Of a DNA stretch of 64,000 nucleotides, positions 52,136 through 60,814 are shown piece by piece (position 1 is the stretch's first letter; every line of letters begins with the position of its first letter). This DNA is from Pontibacter litorisediminis (lineage in GTDB: Bacteria > Bacteroidota > Bacteroidia > Cytophagales > Hymenobacteraceae). The stretch covers positions 1 through 64,000 of the forward strand of contig NZ_JARDUA010000001.1 in the NCBI RefSeq assembly GCF_029360645.1. Reading direction: 5' to 3'. A program made the position numbers and the translations under genes. Under the pieces are notes generated by a model. That model saw only the letters and a program-made list of their open reading frames with translations. It had not been told where the DNA came from and made no database searches.

Positions 52136-52353
52136 TTACTGTAGGTTTTTTATTCGTGTTAATGCCGTGTTTTGGCTATTCCTTTTTTGCCTCAGGCAGG
52201 GCAGGAAAGAAAGGCATGAGTAGGGGCGGAGTTTGTAGTTGCTGCTTTACAGGTAACGCATAATCATGATGCTTAGTATAGGCTAGCGTTTGCGCTAGAA
52301 GGGGCAAGTTTCCGCCTCTAAATCTTTGTCGGAGGCTAAAGTAAAGATGTAAA

Positions 52354-52389
52354 ATAAAGGCGCTAACTATTTATAGTTAGCGCCTTTAT
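52354..52389 (-). terminator. Terminator of the DUF2382 genes
   Basis: Arms of 17 bases (52354-52370 and 52373-52389), with core AAAGGCGCTAACTA, are perfect reverse complements. It lies 25 bases after the stop of the 52414 gene. Confidence 0.85.
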
Positions 52390-52413
52390 GTTTGCTGTCT
52401 AAAGAATCAAAGT

Positions 52414-53226
52414 CTAGGGTCGATCGGTGTCCTTGTCAGGCTGTGTTGGGTTTGGCCGCTCGTTTCGCGGGTTCAGTTTATCTACCTCTACATCCTGCTT
52501 GCGCACCTTGTCCTGGATTTTCTCTGTGTGCTCAGTGGTTTCCTTGTTTAGCCTTACTTCCTCCACTACGCGTGCTTCCTTGTTCACCATAGGGATCTCA
52601 GCATGCTCGGTCATGGTCTTCTCACCATCCTTGAAGGTCTGCAGGTCACGCTCATTGGCAGGGCGGTTCACTGGCCTACGTTCCACATTTACATGTTCCT
52701 CCCGCAGGCGCAGGTTTTCCTCTACCGGGCGCTCAATAATGCGGCTGCGTATTCTCACGCCGCCGGTCTCTACCTCGCGCTTGCCAACATTCAGGTTTTC
52801 CTCTACCACAGGAATGGAGGCCTTAGAGTCTGTCCAGTTACCTTTGCTGGAGGAGGCCATGCCGCGTTGCTGGCTTGCACGCTCGTTCACGTCTATGGCA
52901 CCAGCCTTGTCCAGAATCTGGCAAACTTTACGGGATTCTTCCTCTGAGGTAGTGTGCACTGTCACTACAGAGCCATTGCGTGCTGCCTCAGAATACATCG
53001 CCGACTCGTTACGGTTTCCTAAAAGTGAATTGAAAAAATTGCCTACGCGGCTATCGTTGTCTCTATCTGCTGTGGGCTGCGGTGTGTGGCCGCCTGATTT
53101 GTCTCGGGCACCATGCACGGCCACGTCGATTTTATTGCTTGGGATACCTGCTTTCTCTAGTTGCTGCGCAGCCATTTGGGCGTCTACGCCATAGTCGAAT
53201 ATTCCTACTACTGTTTGTTGTTTCAT
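52414..53226 (-). CDS. Stress protein with YflT-like and DUF2382 domains
   Basis: The 270-residue protein has an N-terminal YflT/general-stress-17M-like segment (about 1-110, with VVGIFDYGVDAQMAAQQLEKAG). A DUF2382 (YsnF/AvaK) region follows at about 137-240, with IPVVEENLNVGKREVETGGVRI and VEENLRLREEHVNVERRPV. The rest is very hydrophilic and charged, without signal peptide. DUF2382 proteins are associated with general stress. It is read with the next upstream paralogue across 47 bases. Confidence 0.88.
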   Translation of the reverse strand: MKQQTVVGIFDYGVDAQMAAQQLEKAGIPSNKIDVAVHGARDKSGGHTPQPTADRDNDSRVGNFFNSLLGNRNESAMYSEAARNGSVVTVHTTSEEESRKVCQILDKAGAIDVNERASQQRGMASSSKGNWTDSKASIPVVEENLNVGKREVETGGVRIRSRIIERPVEENLRLREEHVNVERRPVNRPANERDLQTFKDGEKTMTEHAEIPMVNKEARVVEEVRLNKETTEHTEKIQDKVRKQDVEVDKLNPRNERPNPTQPDKDTDRP

Positions 53227-53273
53227 AGTTTATAAAATTTATTTAGTGTGAAAAATAAAGGCAAACCTAGCGT

Positions 53274-53777
53274 TTAGGCCTGCTTGGAGTTGTTTGGGTG
53301 TGGTTTCACCCGCTCAATCGTCACCTCCTCCTTGCGGAGCGGCATCTTTTCTGTGCGGTGAGTTTCCACCTGCTTCTTCGTCACGTGTAGCTCCTCTACC
53401 AGCACTAGTTTCTTTTGCACTACCACTTCTTCTTTCAGCACGGAGATGATCATTTTATCGCCCTCGTAGCGCACTGGGGGCGGGGCTTCCTCCACAATCT
53501 TATTCATGGCCACCCGTTCCACCTCCACCTCTTCATGCATCGCCGGGATGTCTACGTCTTTCAACTCTTCGTGCACCCGCTTGGAGATGTGCACTTTGGC
53601 TGTTTCCACCTCTTTTTTCCCGATCTGCACCTGTTCCTCTATCACCGGAATAGTTCCTCCTTCGCGCTGGGCCAAGGGCTCGTGAGGAGTCCCCACTCCG
53701 GCAGCAGAGCTGGTGTTACGGTAGTGCTGCTCAAATTCTGATTTTAGTACTTTATCTTCTGATTTAGCTTTTTTCAT
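53274..53777 (-). CDS. DUF2382 (YsnF/AvaK) family protein
   Basis: The 167-residue protein is made mainly of DUF2382 sequence. IPVIEEQVQIGKKEVETAKV begins near residue 43, and a second unit (MIISVLKEEVVVQKKLVLVEELHVTKKQVETH) follows near 109. It resembles the C-terminal part of the downstream gene but lacks the YflT-like half. It is highly charged and probably cytoplasmic. It is the first gene of a two-gene unit; the function is unknown beyond an association with stress. Confidence 0.85.
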   Translation of the reverse strand: MKKAKSEDKVLKSEFEQHYRNTSSAAGVGTPHEPLAQREGGTIPVIEEQVQIGKKEVETAKVHISKRVHEELKDVDIPAMHEEVEVERVAMNKIVEEAPPPVRYEGDKMIISVLKEEVVVQKKLVLVEELHVTKKQVETHRTEKMPLRKEEVTIERVKPHPNNSKQA

Positions 53778-53952
53778 AGTTTATAACCATATTAGAATAT
53801 AGTTTTTCCGATGGAGATTTCGTCTCTCATCCCTAGTAAGTCCTACGGCGTACCCACGGAGTAGTTAGTTTTTTCCCGCTTTTACGGAACATAGCCAAGC
53901 TATCGGCAGGGTGAGTATTGTTGGCGAACCTGGCTTAAACTATTGCGAACGG

Positions 53953-53966
53953 CCACTGATCAGTGG
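53953..53966. repeat. Perfect 14-base palindrome CCACTGATCAGTGG
   Basis: It lies 176 bases upstream of the DUF2382 gene at 53274, on the promoter side, and just outside the terminator of the opposite GH20 gene. It has the form of a regulator-binding site but could equally be incidental. Confidence 0.3.
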
Positions 53967-53991
53967 TGGGCAGCATTTCAGGGCAGTGCAT

Positions 53992-54018
53992 AAAAAAGCC
54001 GGAGTTGCTGCTCCGGCT
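53992..54018 (-). terminator. Terminator of the GH20 operon
   Basis: AGCCGGAG (53997-54004) pairs with CTCCGGCT (54011-54018). Six A at 53992-53997 give the minus-strand T run. The stem ends 16 bases after the GH20 stop. Confidence 0.88.
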
Positions 54019-54034
54019 CTTTTCTTCTTGCTGG

Positions 54035-55696
54035 TTATTGGGCCAGCTCTTTTTTGCTGTCTGTGGTCCAGTCCTCATACTTCTTAAAGTAGGCTGCTCC
54101 CCAGCGCTCATACCTTGGAATGATATTTTTCTTCAGCCTGCGCTTAAAGTTCTCGTAATCCTTCTGCTGCGGGTCAGACCACAGTACCTCGCTGAGGGCC
54201 GTCATCCTCGGGAAGACCATGTACTCTACTTTGGCGGGCGAGCCTATGTACTCAGTCCATACATTGGCCTGTGCCCCCATGATGTACCGGCTCTCCGGTT
54301 TGCCCTGAAGCTCGTCCGGCATAGGATTGAAGTTGTACACGGCATCCAGGGGGTTAAAGCCGTGGATGGCAAGGCTATCGTTCGGGTCCTGCGACTGGTA
54401 ATGGTCAAAGTACATTGGCTTGCCGGGCGTCATGATCACGTGGTGCCCGCGCAGGGCTGCATTTGCCCCGTTTTTACTGTCGGACCAGTTCATGACGATG
54501 GCAGTGGAGTCAAGGTCTCCTTCCAGGATCTCATGCCAGCCAATAACCTTTTTGTTTTTAGCGGACAGGTAATCGGACACCTGCTCGATAAAGTAGGTCT
54601 GCAGGCCTTTCTCGTCTTTTAGGTTGTGCGTCTTGATGAACTCCTGTGCCTGAGGGCTGGCTTTCCACCACATCTTGCTGCACTCGTCTCCCCCGATGTG
54701 GATGTATGGGGAGGGGAACAGGTCGGCCACTTCCTCAAAAACAGTTTGCAGGAACTGGAAGGTCTCCGGCCTCGGCGCCAGCACGTTGTTCTGGCGGTTG
54801 TACATGCCCCAGGTGGTAGCCACGTTCCAGGTGGTGTCGGGGTGTGTGCTAAACTCCGGGTAAGCGGCTATGGTGGCGCGGCTGTGACCGGGTATGTCAA
54901 TCTCTGGAATGATGTTGATTCCCCGCTGTGCGGCATAGGCAATCACTTCGCGGATTTCATCCTGGGTGTAGTAGCCACCGTAGCGGGTGGAGTCGTAGCG
55001 GGCGGGCTCGTCCTTAAAATGGCCGATAAGCGTGGCCTCGCGCCAGGAGCCAACGGTGTTAAGCTTCGGGTAACTCTTGATCTCGATGCGCCAGCCCTGG
55101 TCGTCGGTCAGGTGCCAGTGGAAGTTGTTGAACTTGTGGAAGGCCAGGTAATCTATATACTTTTTGATGAACGCCAGTGGGAAGATGTGGCGGCTCACAT
55201 CCAGGTGCATCCCCCTGTAGGCGTACTGTGGGTAATCTTTTATCTCAACTGCCTCCACGCTTAGCCGGTTTTTCTGCTTTAGGGGCAAGAGCTGCAATAA
55301 GGTTTGGATGCCGTACACGATGCCGTTCTTATCGCGTGCCTGTAATTTCACGGTTCCGTTTCCGGAGTGCAGCACATACATCTCAGGGCGGGTGGCTGCC
55401 ACAGAGTCATGGAGTAGCACGATGCCTTCTGGCAAGGATGTACTGTTCGGTAACGTGCTAAGTGCCAGGTCTAGGCCGGTTTGTGCCTTCAACAAATCCT
55501 TTAGGTAGGACGCCTGCTGCACAAAAGTGGCATCGTAGTAAATGTGGCTCTTGCCCGTCAGCTTTACAGGTTTCAGGCGCAACGGTGTTACTTGTTGCGG
55601 TTTGGGTACAATGTTGGCTGCGCTTTGTGCCTGGCATGCAACCGAAAAGAAGCCAAGGCAGAGCAGGAGCAGCAGTCGGACAGGGTAGTGCTTCAT
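54035..55696 (-). CDS. Beta-N-acetylhexosaminidase (GH20)
   Basis: The enzyme removes terminal GlcNAc or GalNAc from chitin fragments, glycans or peptidoglycan-like chains. I choose ATG 55696 (553 residues) with a signal peptide and a possible lipobox (SVAC). The N-terminal GH20b domain (about 30-140) leads into the barrel: YRGMHLDVSRHIFPLAFIKKYIDYLAFHKFNNFHWHLTDDQGWRIEIK is split by short gaps in my reading but diagnostic, and PYIHIGGDECSKMWW carries the catalytic Asp-Glu pair. It is the last gene after a lipoprotein and DUF6438. SusCD-type import genes are 18 kb away, so no locus link is claimed. Confidence 0.94.
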   Translation of the reverse strand: MKHYPVRLLLLLCLGFFSVACQAQSAANIVPKPQQVTPLRLKPVKLTGKSHIYYDATFVQQASYLKDLLKAQTGLDLALSTLPNSTSLPEGIVLLHDSVAATRPEMYVLHSGNGTVKLQARDKNGIVYGIQTLLQLLPLKQKNRLSVEAVEIKDYPQYAYRGMHLDVSRHIFPLAFIKKYIDYLAFHKFNNFHWHLTDDQGWRIEIKSYPKLNTVGSWREATLIGHFKDEPARYDSTRYGGYYTQDEIREVIAYAAQRGINIIPEIDIPGHSRATIAAYPEFSTHPDTTWNVATTWGMYNRQNNVLAPRPETFQFLQTVFEEVADLFPSPYIHIGGDECSKMWWKASPQAQEFIKTHNLKDEKGLQTYFIEQVSDYLSAKNKKVIGWHEILEGDLDSTAIVMNWSDSKNGANAALRGHHVIMTPGKPMYFDHYQSQDPNDSLAIHGFNPLDAVYNFNPMPDELQGKPESRYIMGAQANVWTEYIGSPAKVEYMVFPRMTALSEVLWSDPQQKDYENFKRRLKKNIIPRYERWGAAYFKKYEDWTTDSKKELAQ

Positions 55697-55764
55697 GTTG
55701 GGTAATGATGTTGTAACGCGCAAGTATAAGCAATACTTTTGAGGTGCGCACAGCACCCAATGGG

Positions 55765-56262
55765 TTATTGCTTCTCCGGCGCCTCTGCCTCCACCAACGG
55801 GATGACCAGCTCGTGCAACTGCTTGATGACCTGCTGTAGCTTCTCCGGCCCGCCCTGCTGGTGCTTCACCCGCTTCACCTCCTTGCCTTGCTTATAGAAG
55901 GTGAGGTAGGAGGAAGGCAGATCTGTGTAAGGCGATAAATAACTGTTATCTAGCGCAGTATAATCCAGGCCCTGAAGGGTAGCTTCTACTTGCTTTAGCT
56001 GCTTCTCCGAGAGCTGCAGGCGGAGCGTGTCCTGCACGGGTACATAGCGGAAGCCCTCGTAAAGCACGGTGCCGTCGCTGTAAAAGGTGGCGTTGTAGGT
56101 GGGGCAGGTGCCGTAGCAGGGAGTTTTCTGGAAAAGCAGCAGCTTTTGCGGCGGCCCCTGCCGATGGCTGCTTTGCGCACTGCCAGTGGCGCAGTTGCTT
56201 AAGACTGCGGTTCCGAGCAGGGTGATGGCGATCAACAAGTATAAGGGCAGAGGCTGCTGCAT
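55765..56262 (-). CDS. DUF6438 lipoprotein-like protein
   Basis: I choose ATG 56262 (165 residues), where a signal peptide begins (MQQPLPLYLLIAITLLGTAV) with LSNC as a likely lipobox. The conserved KTPCYGTCPTYNATFYSDGTVLYEG is the DUF6438 signature. It starts 7 bases after the preceding lipoprotein gene and is followed by GH20, 68 bases on. Envelope location is likely; the function is unknown. Confidence 0.87.
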   Translation of the reverse strand: MQQPLPLYLLIAITLLGTAVLSNCATGSAQSSHRQGPPQKLLLFQKTPCYGTCPTYNATFYSDGTVLYEGFRYVPVQDTLRLQLSEKQLKQVEATLQGLDYTALDNSYLSPYTDLPSSYLTFYKQGKEVKRVKHQQGGPEKLQQVIKQLHELVIPLVEAEAPEKQ

Positions 56263-56269
56263 GCTTCTT

Positions 56270-56866
56270 TTAGTTCTGTTCCTGCTCCAGTTTACGAAAT
56301 TTCCCGCCAATAAACTCATAAGCCTCCGGGGTGCAGCTGTTGCATGCTTCGTAATTCACGGCAGAGTCGGGTGGGTTGATGATGAACAGGCGGCTGTCGG
56401 CGCTGTAGCTGGCCCCCATGCTGCTCTGCACTTTGTCCAGTACTTTTCCGGTTTCGCGGTCCACTACAAGATGCTGCTGGCAGCCGGTGCCGCAGCCGAT
56501 GCTGACCACTGTGTACTTCCTGGCAAAGTTTACCCCTTCCTCTAATCCTTTTCGAAGCATGGTGCGGTAGGTGCGGGCATCGTTATGGCTGCTTTCGTCC
56601 AGCGGTGCCAGGTTGCCACGGTACATGTCGCTGACATCATAACTGCCGCTGTTCCTGTACTGTTCGGTAGTAATCAGGTAGCGGTTGTACAGGTCTTTGT
56701 CTTTGCTGCTGTCGCTGTAAGGAACCGTTAGCGAGTCCTGGGCCAGGTCTTCGGCCAGCTTCGGGTGTGTGCCAGCCAAGCCCTTTTCCTGCTCTGTGCG
56801 CTCCTGGCAGCTTGCCAGCAGCAGCAAGAGCAAGTACGGGGTCAGTCGTTTGATGTGTTTCTTCAT
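56270..56866 (-). CDS. Lipoprotein, function unknown
   Basis: I choose ATG 56866 (198 residues) with a signal peptide (MKKHIKRLTPYLLLLLLASC, lipobox LASC) followed by a charged linker. The middle and C-terminal parts contain Cys pairs (VVSIGCGTGCQQHLVVD and EACNSCTPEAYEF) that could form disulfides. The DPDSAVNYEAC-like ending and GSGTGCQ pattern occur in uncharacterised proteins of many proteobacteria and bacteroidetes. It opens the operon lipoprotein-DUF6438-GH20. Confidence 0.82.
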   Translation of the reverse strand: MKKHIKRLTPYLLLLLLASCQERTEQEKGLAGTHPKLAEDLAQDSLTVPYSDSSKDKDLYNRYLITTEQYRNSGSYDVSDMYRGNLAPLDESSHNDARTYRTMLRKGLEEGVNFARKYTVVSIGCGTGCQQHLVVDRETGKVLDKVQSSMGASYSADSRLFIINPPDSAVNYEACNSCTPEAYEFIGGKFRKLEQEQN

Positions 56867-56958
56867 ATATAGTATACATACGCACGTAAGCCGCCTGAAG
56901 TATAAATCACAGGTGTGCAGCACGAATTTTGATAGATGTTGTTGGACAAGGCAGGGGC

Positions 56959-56996
56959 AAAAAAAAACCTTTCCGGTTTAGGAAAGGCTTTTTTTA
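56959..56996 (-). terminator. Terminator of pyrG-yidC
   Basis: CCTTTCC (56968-56974) pairs with GGAAAGG (56981-56987). The A run at 56959-56967 gives nine T on the minus strand. It lies 16 bases after the yidC stop. Confidence 0.9.
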
Positions 56997-57011
56997 GTCG
57001 AAGCAAGGGGC

Positions 57012-58847
57012 TTATTTCTTGGCTTTGTTGCGCTTTTGCTGCTCACGGTCTTGTGCCTGACGCATCGCCTCCTGCATACGCTCTGTAAACGATGGGCCGC
57101 CTTTTGCCTTTTTCTCCTTAATCTTGTGCTTGTTGTCCTCCAGCTTGGTCCTGATCTTAGACTCATCCACAAAGTAACGGATAGCAGCCTGCTGGCCGAA
57201 GGTCACGATGTTGGACACAAAGTAGTAGAACGAAAGGCCGGCAGGGAAGGAGTTCAGTACGAACATGAAGATCACAGGCATCAGGTAGCTGTAAAACTTC
57301 ATCGGGCCCTGCATAGAGGTGTTGATCTGGTTGTTAGACCAGGTATAAAGTATGGTGGAAGCCGTCATCAGCAGCGTGAACATACTTACGTGGTCGCCAT
57401 AGAACGGGATGGTGAACGGCAGGCGCATGAACACGTCGTAAGTTGAGAGGTCATCCGCCCAAAGGAAAGCCTCCTGGCGCAGCTCAATAGAGTTCGGGAA
57501 GAAGTTGAACATCGCGAACAGAATAGGGATCTGCAGCAGCATAGGGATACAGCCGCTCAGCGGGTTCACACCCATCTCCTGGTACAGCTTCATGGTCTCC
57601 ATCTGCGTCTTCTGCATGTCGCCCTCGTTGCGCTCCTTGATGGCGTCAATCTCCGGCTTCAGCACCTTCATCTTCGCCATCGACAAGTATGACTTGTAGG
57701 TGAGTGGGAAGAGGATGGTCTTGATGTAGAGCACCAGCAGGATGATGATAATGCCATAGTTGCCGATGAAGTTCTCCAGGAAGTCGAAGGCCGGGATTAT
57801 CACCCACTTGTTTACATAGGAGAAAATACCCCAGCCCAGGTCCAGGTTCTTGTCGAAATCGTGTCCGATGTGCTTGAGGATCTTGTAATCGTTCGGGCCG
57901 AAGTAGAACATGAACTCAGCGCCTTCGCCGCTTACTACCTCCTTGGCAGGTATGAACATCTCAGAAGCCATTGTCTTAACCACGGTAGTGTCAGCCGGGT
58001 CTACTGAGGAGGTCATGCGGGCGCCGGAGAACTGGCTGCCGGCGATGATGCCGGCCGTAAAGAAGTTCTGCTTGTTGGCCACCCACTTCACCGGCTCGTC
58101 CAGCGACATGGTTTCTTTCTCCTCTGAGATGGAAAGGTGGTCAAACCCTTCCTCCACAGTGGCGAAGTTGATGGTAGACTTTGCTCTGTTCTGCTTCAGG
58201 TCGCGCTCCAGCTGCTTCAACCGGTCGTTCCAGGTAAAAATCAGCTGCTCGCCTGCCACCTGTTGCTCCAGGCCCTCAAAAGCCAGCCGGTAGCCCAGCA
58301 TAAAGTTCTCGTCGTAGAGCGTGTACACCTGGTCGATGTACTGGCCGTTGCCGAGGTTGGCCCGGAAGGAGATGGTCTTGCCGGCCTTGCCATCAGCAGT
58401 TACTTCCTTTACCTCCGAGGCGGTGAAGTACAGGTCGGAGAGCTGCACTTTCCGGCCGTCTTTTGTCGTGAAGGCAACGTCGGTGTTGCTGCTCTCGCTA
58501 TCGAACAGGACAAGTGGCTCGCCCTGGTACGTCTTATAGTTTTTCAGCAGCACTTCCTCCACCTGTCCGCCTTTGGTGTTCAGGCTAACACGGATGTTGC
58601 CGTTCTCCAGGATGGTGGTGCTGGCCTGGCCGGTAGCGGCTGCGCCAAACGTGCCCAGCGCTGCTACTCTGCGGGCCTGTGCCACCGAGTCTTCTGTTTC
58701 CGGAGCGGCAGGGGCTTGCAGCTGCTCTACTTTGGCTGTTTCCTGCACTGCCTGCTGCGCTGGTTGCTCCGTACTCCCGAAAAAGAACGAGTACGCCAGC
58801 AGTAGCACGGCAATCAGTCCAAAGCCAATCGCTTGATTTCTGTCCAT
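57012..58847 (-). CDS. yidC: Membrane protein insertase YidC
   Basis: YidC inserts and folds inner-membrane proteins, alone or with SecYEG. The 611-residue protein has the N-terminal membrane segment (about 5-20), a large periplasmic domain (about 60-350) and five C-terminal membrane segments, with YGIIIILLVLYIKTILFPLTYKSY, QEMGVNPLSGCIPMLLQIPILFAMFNFFP and FVLNSFPAGLSFYYFVSN as family signatures. The last residues are basic (KKAKGGPSF, NKAKK), as expected. It follows pyrG by 31 bases. Confidence 0.95.
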   Translation of the reverse strand: MDRNQAIGFGLIAVLLLAYSFFFGSTEQPAQQAVQETAKVEQLQAPAAPETEDSVAQARRVAALGTFGAAATGQASTTILENGNIRVSLNTKGGQVEEVLLKNYKTYQGEPLVLFDSESSNTDVAFTTKDGRKVQLSDLYFTASEVKEVTADGKAGKTISFRANLGNGQYIDQVYTLYDENFMLGYRLAFEGLEQQVAGEQLIFTWNDRLKQLERDLKQNRAKSTINFATVEEGFDHLSISEEKETMSLDEPVKWVANKQNFFTAGIIAGSQFSGARMTSSVDPADTTVVKTMASEMFIPAKEVVSGEGAEFMFYFGPNDYKILKHIGHDFDKNLDLGWGIFSYVNKWVIIPAFDFLENFIGNYGIIIILLVLYIKTILFPLTYKSYLSMAKMKVLKPEIDAIKERNEGDMQKTQMETMKLYQEMGVNPLSGCIPMLLQIPILFAMFNFFPNSIELRQEAFLWADDLSTYDVFMRLPFTIPFYGDHVSMFTLLMTASTILYTWSNNQINTSMQGPMKFYSYLMPVIFMFVLNSFPAGLSFYYFVSNIVTFGQQAAIRYFVDESKIRTKLEDNKHKIKEKKAKGGPSFTERMQEAMRQAQDREQQKRNKAKK

Positions 58848-58878
58848 TTACTCTTTTGTTGTGTTGTGTGTATTGCGC

Positions 58879-60492
58879 TTATTTAGATTTAGCATAGTTA
58901 ATGGCCGCCTTCACGAACTTGACGAAGAGCGGGTGAGGGTTCAACACCGTGCTCTTCAGCTCAGGGTGATACTGCGCTGCCACAAACCATGGGTGGTTCT
59001 GCAGCTCAATGATTTCTACCAACCCTGTTTCCGGGTTAATGCCTGTGGCTACCATGCCCGCCTCCTCAAAGGCCTGCAGGTACTTGTTGTTGAACTCGTA
59101 ACGGTGGCGGTGGCGCTCTGAAATTTTAGCCTTGCCGTAAATAGAATAAGCCCTGGAGCCTTTTTTTAGTTCACAAGTGTAGGCTCCCAGGCGCATGGTG
59201 CCGCCCATTTGCGTAATTTGTTTCTGGTCTTCCATCATATCGATGACCGGGTGCGGCGTGTCGGCATCCATTTCAGTAGAGGCGGCACCGTCCAGTTTCA
59301 GCACGTTGCGGGCAAACTCCACCGCAGCGCACTGCATGCCCAGGCAGATGCCCAGGAATGGGATGCCTTTTTCCCGAACGAAGCGTATCGCCTCCAGCTT
59401 TCCCTTGAAGCCGCGCTCGCCGAAGCCTGGGGCCACCAGCACGGCATCCATGCCTTGCAGCAAGCCTGTCACGTTCTCATCGGAGATGTTCTCAGACTGG
59501 AACCACTTGATGTTGACTTTGCACTCGTTGGCAGCGCCAGCATGCACAAATGACTCTATAATAGATTTATACGCATCCGGAAGCTCCACATACTTGCCAA
59601 CCAGGGCAATATTTACCTCAGAGGTAGGGTTCTTCAGGCGGCCCAGGAATTCTTTCCAGGTATCCAGGTTCGGATCGGCCCGGTGCGGCAGCTTCAGTTT
59701 GGCGATCACGCGCTCGTCCAGCTTCTCCTTGCGCATCAGCAAGGGCACGTCATAAATCGTCTCCGCGTCAATCGACTCGATCACTGAGTTCTGCTTCACG
59801 TTGCAGAAGAGGGCTATTTTCTTGCGCAGGTCTGCCGGGATAGGGTGCTCTGTGCGGCAAACCAGTATATCAGGCTGCACGCCGGCCTCCGAAAGGTCGC
59901 GAACCGAGTGCTGCGTTGGCTTCGTCTTCAGCTCGCCGGCCGCTTTCAGGTAAGGCACCAGCGTCAGGTGCACCACGCACGACTCATGCACGCCCAGCTC
60001 CCAGCGCAGCTGGCGCACGGCCTCGATGAACGGCAACGACTCAATATCCCCCACACAGCCACCGATTTCCGTAATCACGATGTCGTACTCCCCGGTCTGG
60101 CCCAGCAGCAGCATGCGGCGCTTTATCTCGTCCGTGATGTGCGGCACCACCTGCACCGTCTTGCCCAGGTACGCTCCCTCGCGCTCCTGCGTGATGACGT
60201 GGTGGTAAATGCGGCCGGTAGTCACGTTGTTCGCCTGCGATGTAGGCACGTTCAGGAAACGCTCGTAGTGGCCCAGGTCCAGGTCGGTTTCGGCGCCATC
60301 CTCGGTTACAAAGCACTCGCCATGCTCGTAAGGGTTCAGCGTGCCCGGGTCAATGTTGATGTAAGGGTCAAATTTTTGGATGGTTACAGAGAAACCCCTT
60401 GCCTGCAGCAACTTAGCAAGAGATGCGGATATGATGCCTTTTCCGAGGGAGGAGGTTACCCCGCCAGTAACAAAAATATATTTCGTAGCCAT
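58879..60492 (-). CDS. pyrG: CTP synthase
   Basis: PyrG makes CTP from UTP using ATP and glutamine. The 537-residue protein has the synthetase domain (KYIFVTGGVTSSLGKGI with the P-loop, DPYINIDPGTL, ITEIGGCVGDIESLPFIEA) and the glutamine amidotransferase domain with the nucleophile Cys in FLGICLGMQCAAVEFAR and the late His/Glu. Length matches the family. It leads the pyrG-yidC pair. Confidence 0.97.
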   Translation of the reverse strand: MATKYIFVTGGVTSSLGKGIISASLAKLLQARGFSVTIQKFDPYINIDPGTLNPYEHGECFVTEDGAETDLDLGHYERFLNVPTSQANNVTTGRIYHHVITQEREGAYLGKTVQVVPHITDEIKRRMLLLGQTGEYDIVITEIGGCVGDIESLPFIEAVRQLRWELGVHESCVVHLTLVPYLKAAGELKTKPTQHSVRDLSEAGVQPDILVCRTEHPIPADLRKKIALFCNVKQNSVIESIDAETIYDVPLLMRKEKLDERVIAKLKLPHRADPNLDTWKEFLGRLKNPTSEVNIALVGKYVELPDAYKSIIESFVHAGAANECKVNIKWFQSENISDENVTGLLQGMDAVLVAPGFGERGFKGKLEAIRFVREKGIPFLGICLGMQCAAVEFARNVLKLDGAASTEMDADTPHPVIDMMEDQKQITQMGGTMRLGAYTCELKKGSRAYSIYGKAKISERHRHRYEFNNKYLQAFEEAGMVATGINPETGLVEIIELQNHPWFVAAQYHPELKSTVLNPHPLFVKFVKAAINYAKSK

Positions 60493-60814
60493 AAGTTAGG
60501 TTAAACTTTATGGGCTACAAAGGTACTGGATTTATTTGATTAACCTGACATTTCCGGAACAGTTTACCCCGTGTCATATGGATATCTTTCTTAATATTCA
60601 AGTGTGATTTCCATGAAAAAGCAGAAAGTATTCAGAAGTCTTAATGTTTCGGCGTCCGGGCCGCGCTTCACTGCTAACGTACTGCACAGGGGCTCTCCGC
60701 CAGCCGGAGGAACATACCTGGCAGTGCAAGAGCGGAAGGCGGCGGCACTAGCTATAAACTATGGCTTAACCGCTTGCGTAGGAAATAGCCTCTCCTTGTC
60801 GATAACAAAAAAGT
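60493..60814. other. Gap between divergent pyrG and the GH15 gene
   Basis: About 320 bases. The minus-strand TACCTTTG (CAAAGGTA at 60518-60525 on the plus strand) is a likely -7 box for pyrG. A 110-codon plus frame at 60604-60936 overlaps the GH15 start in another frame and is rejected. No promoter for the GH15 gene was found. Confidence 0.5.
60518..60525 (-). promoter_or_regulatory. Putative -7 box for pyrG
   Basis: On the minus strand this reads TACCTTTG, matching TAnnTTTG, 26 bases before the pyrG start codon at 60492. No clear -33 element was found. Confidence 0.4.

Larger units (their letters stand above)
52016..52353. other. Intergenic stretch upstream of the parAB operon
   Basis: About 340 AT-rich bases. 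They contain a -7 promoter box at 52069-52076 for the operon, a perfect DnaA-box-like TTATCCACA at 52127-52135 with TTATCC 11 bases before it, and a small hairpin CTAGCG/CGCTAG near 52283-52298. I see no gene. No full cluster of DnaA boxes is evident. Confidence 0.5.

Noticed and set aside
59845-60504. 219-codon frame antisense to pyrG
   Set aside because: It is a shadow of pyrG, rich in His, Arg and Val without domain.
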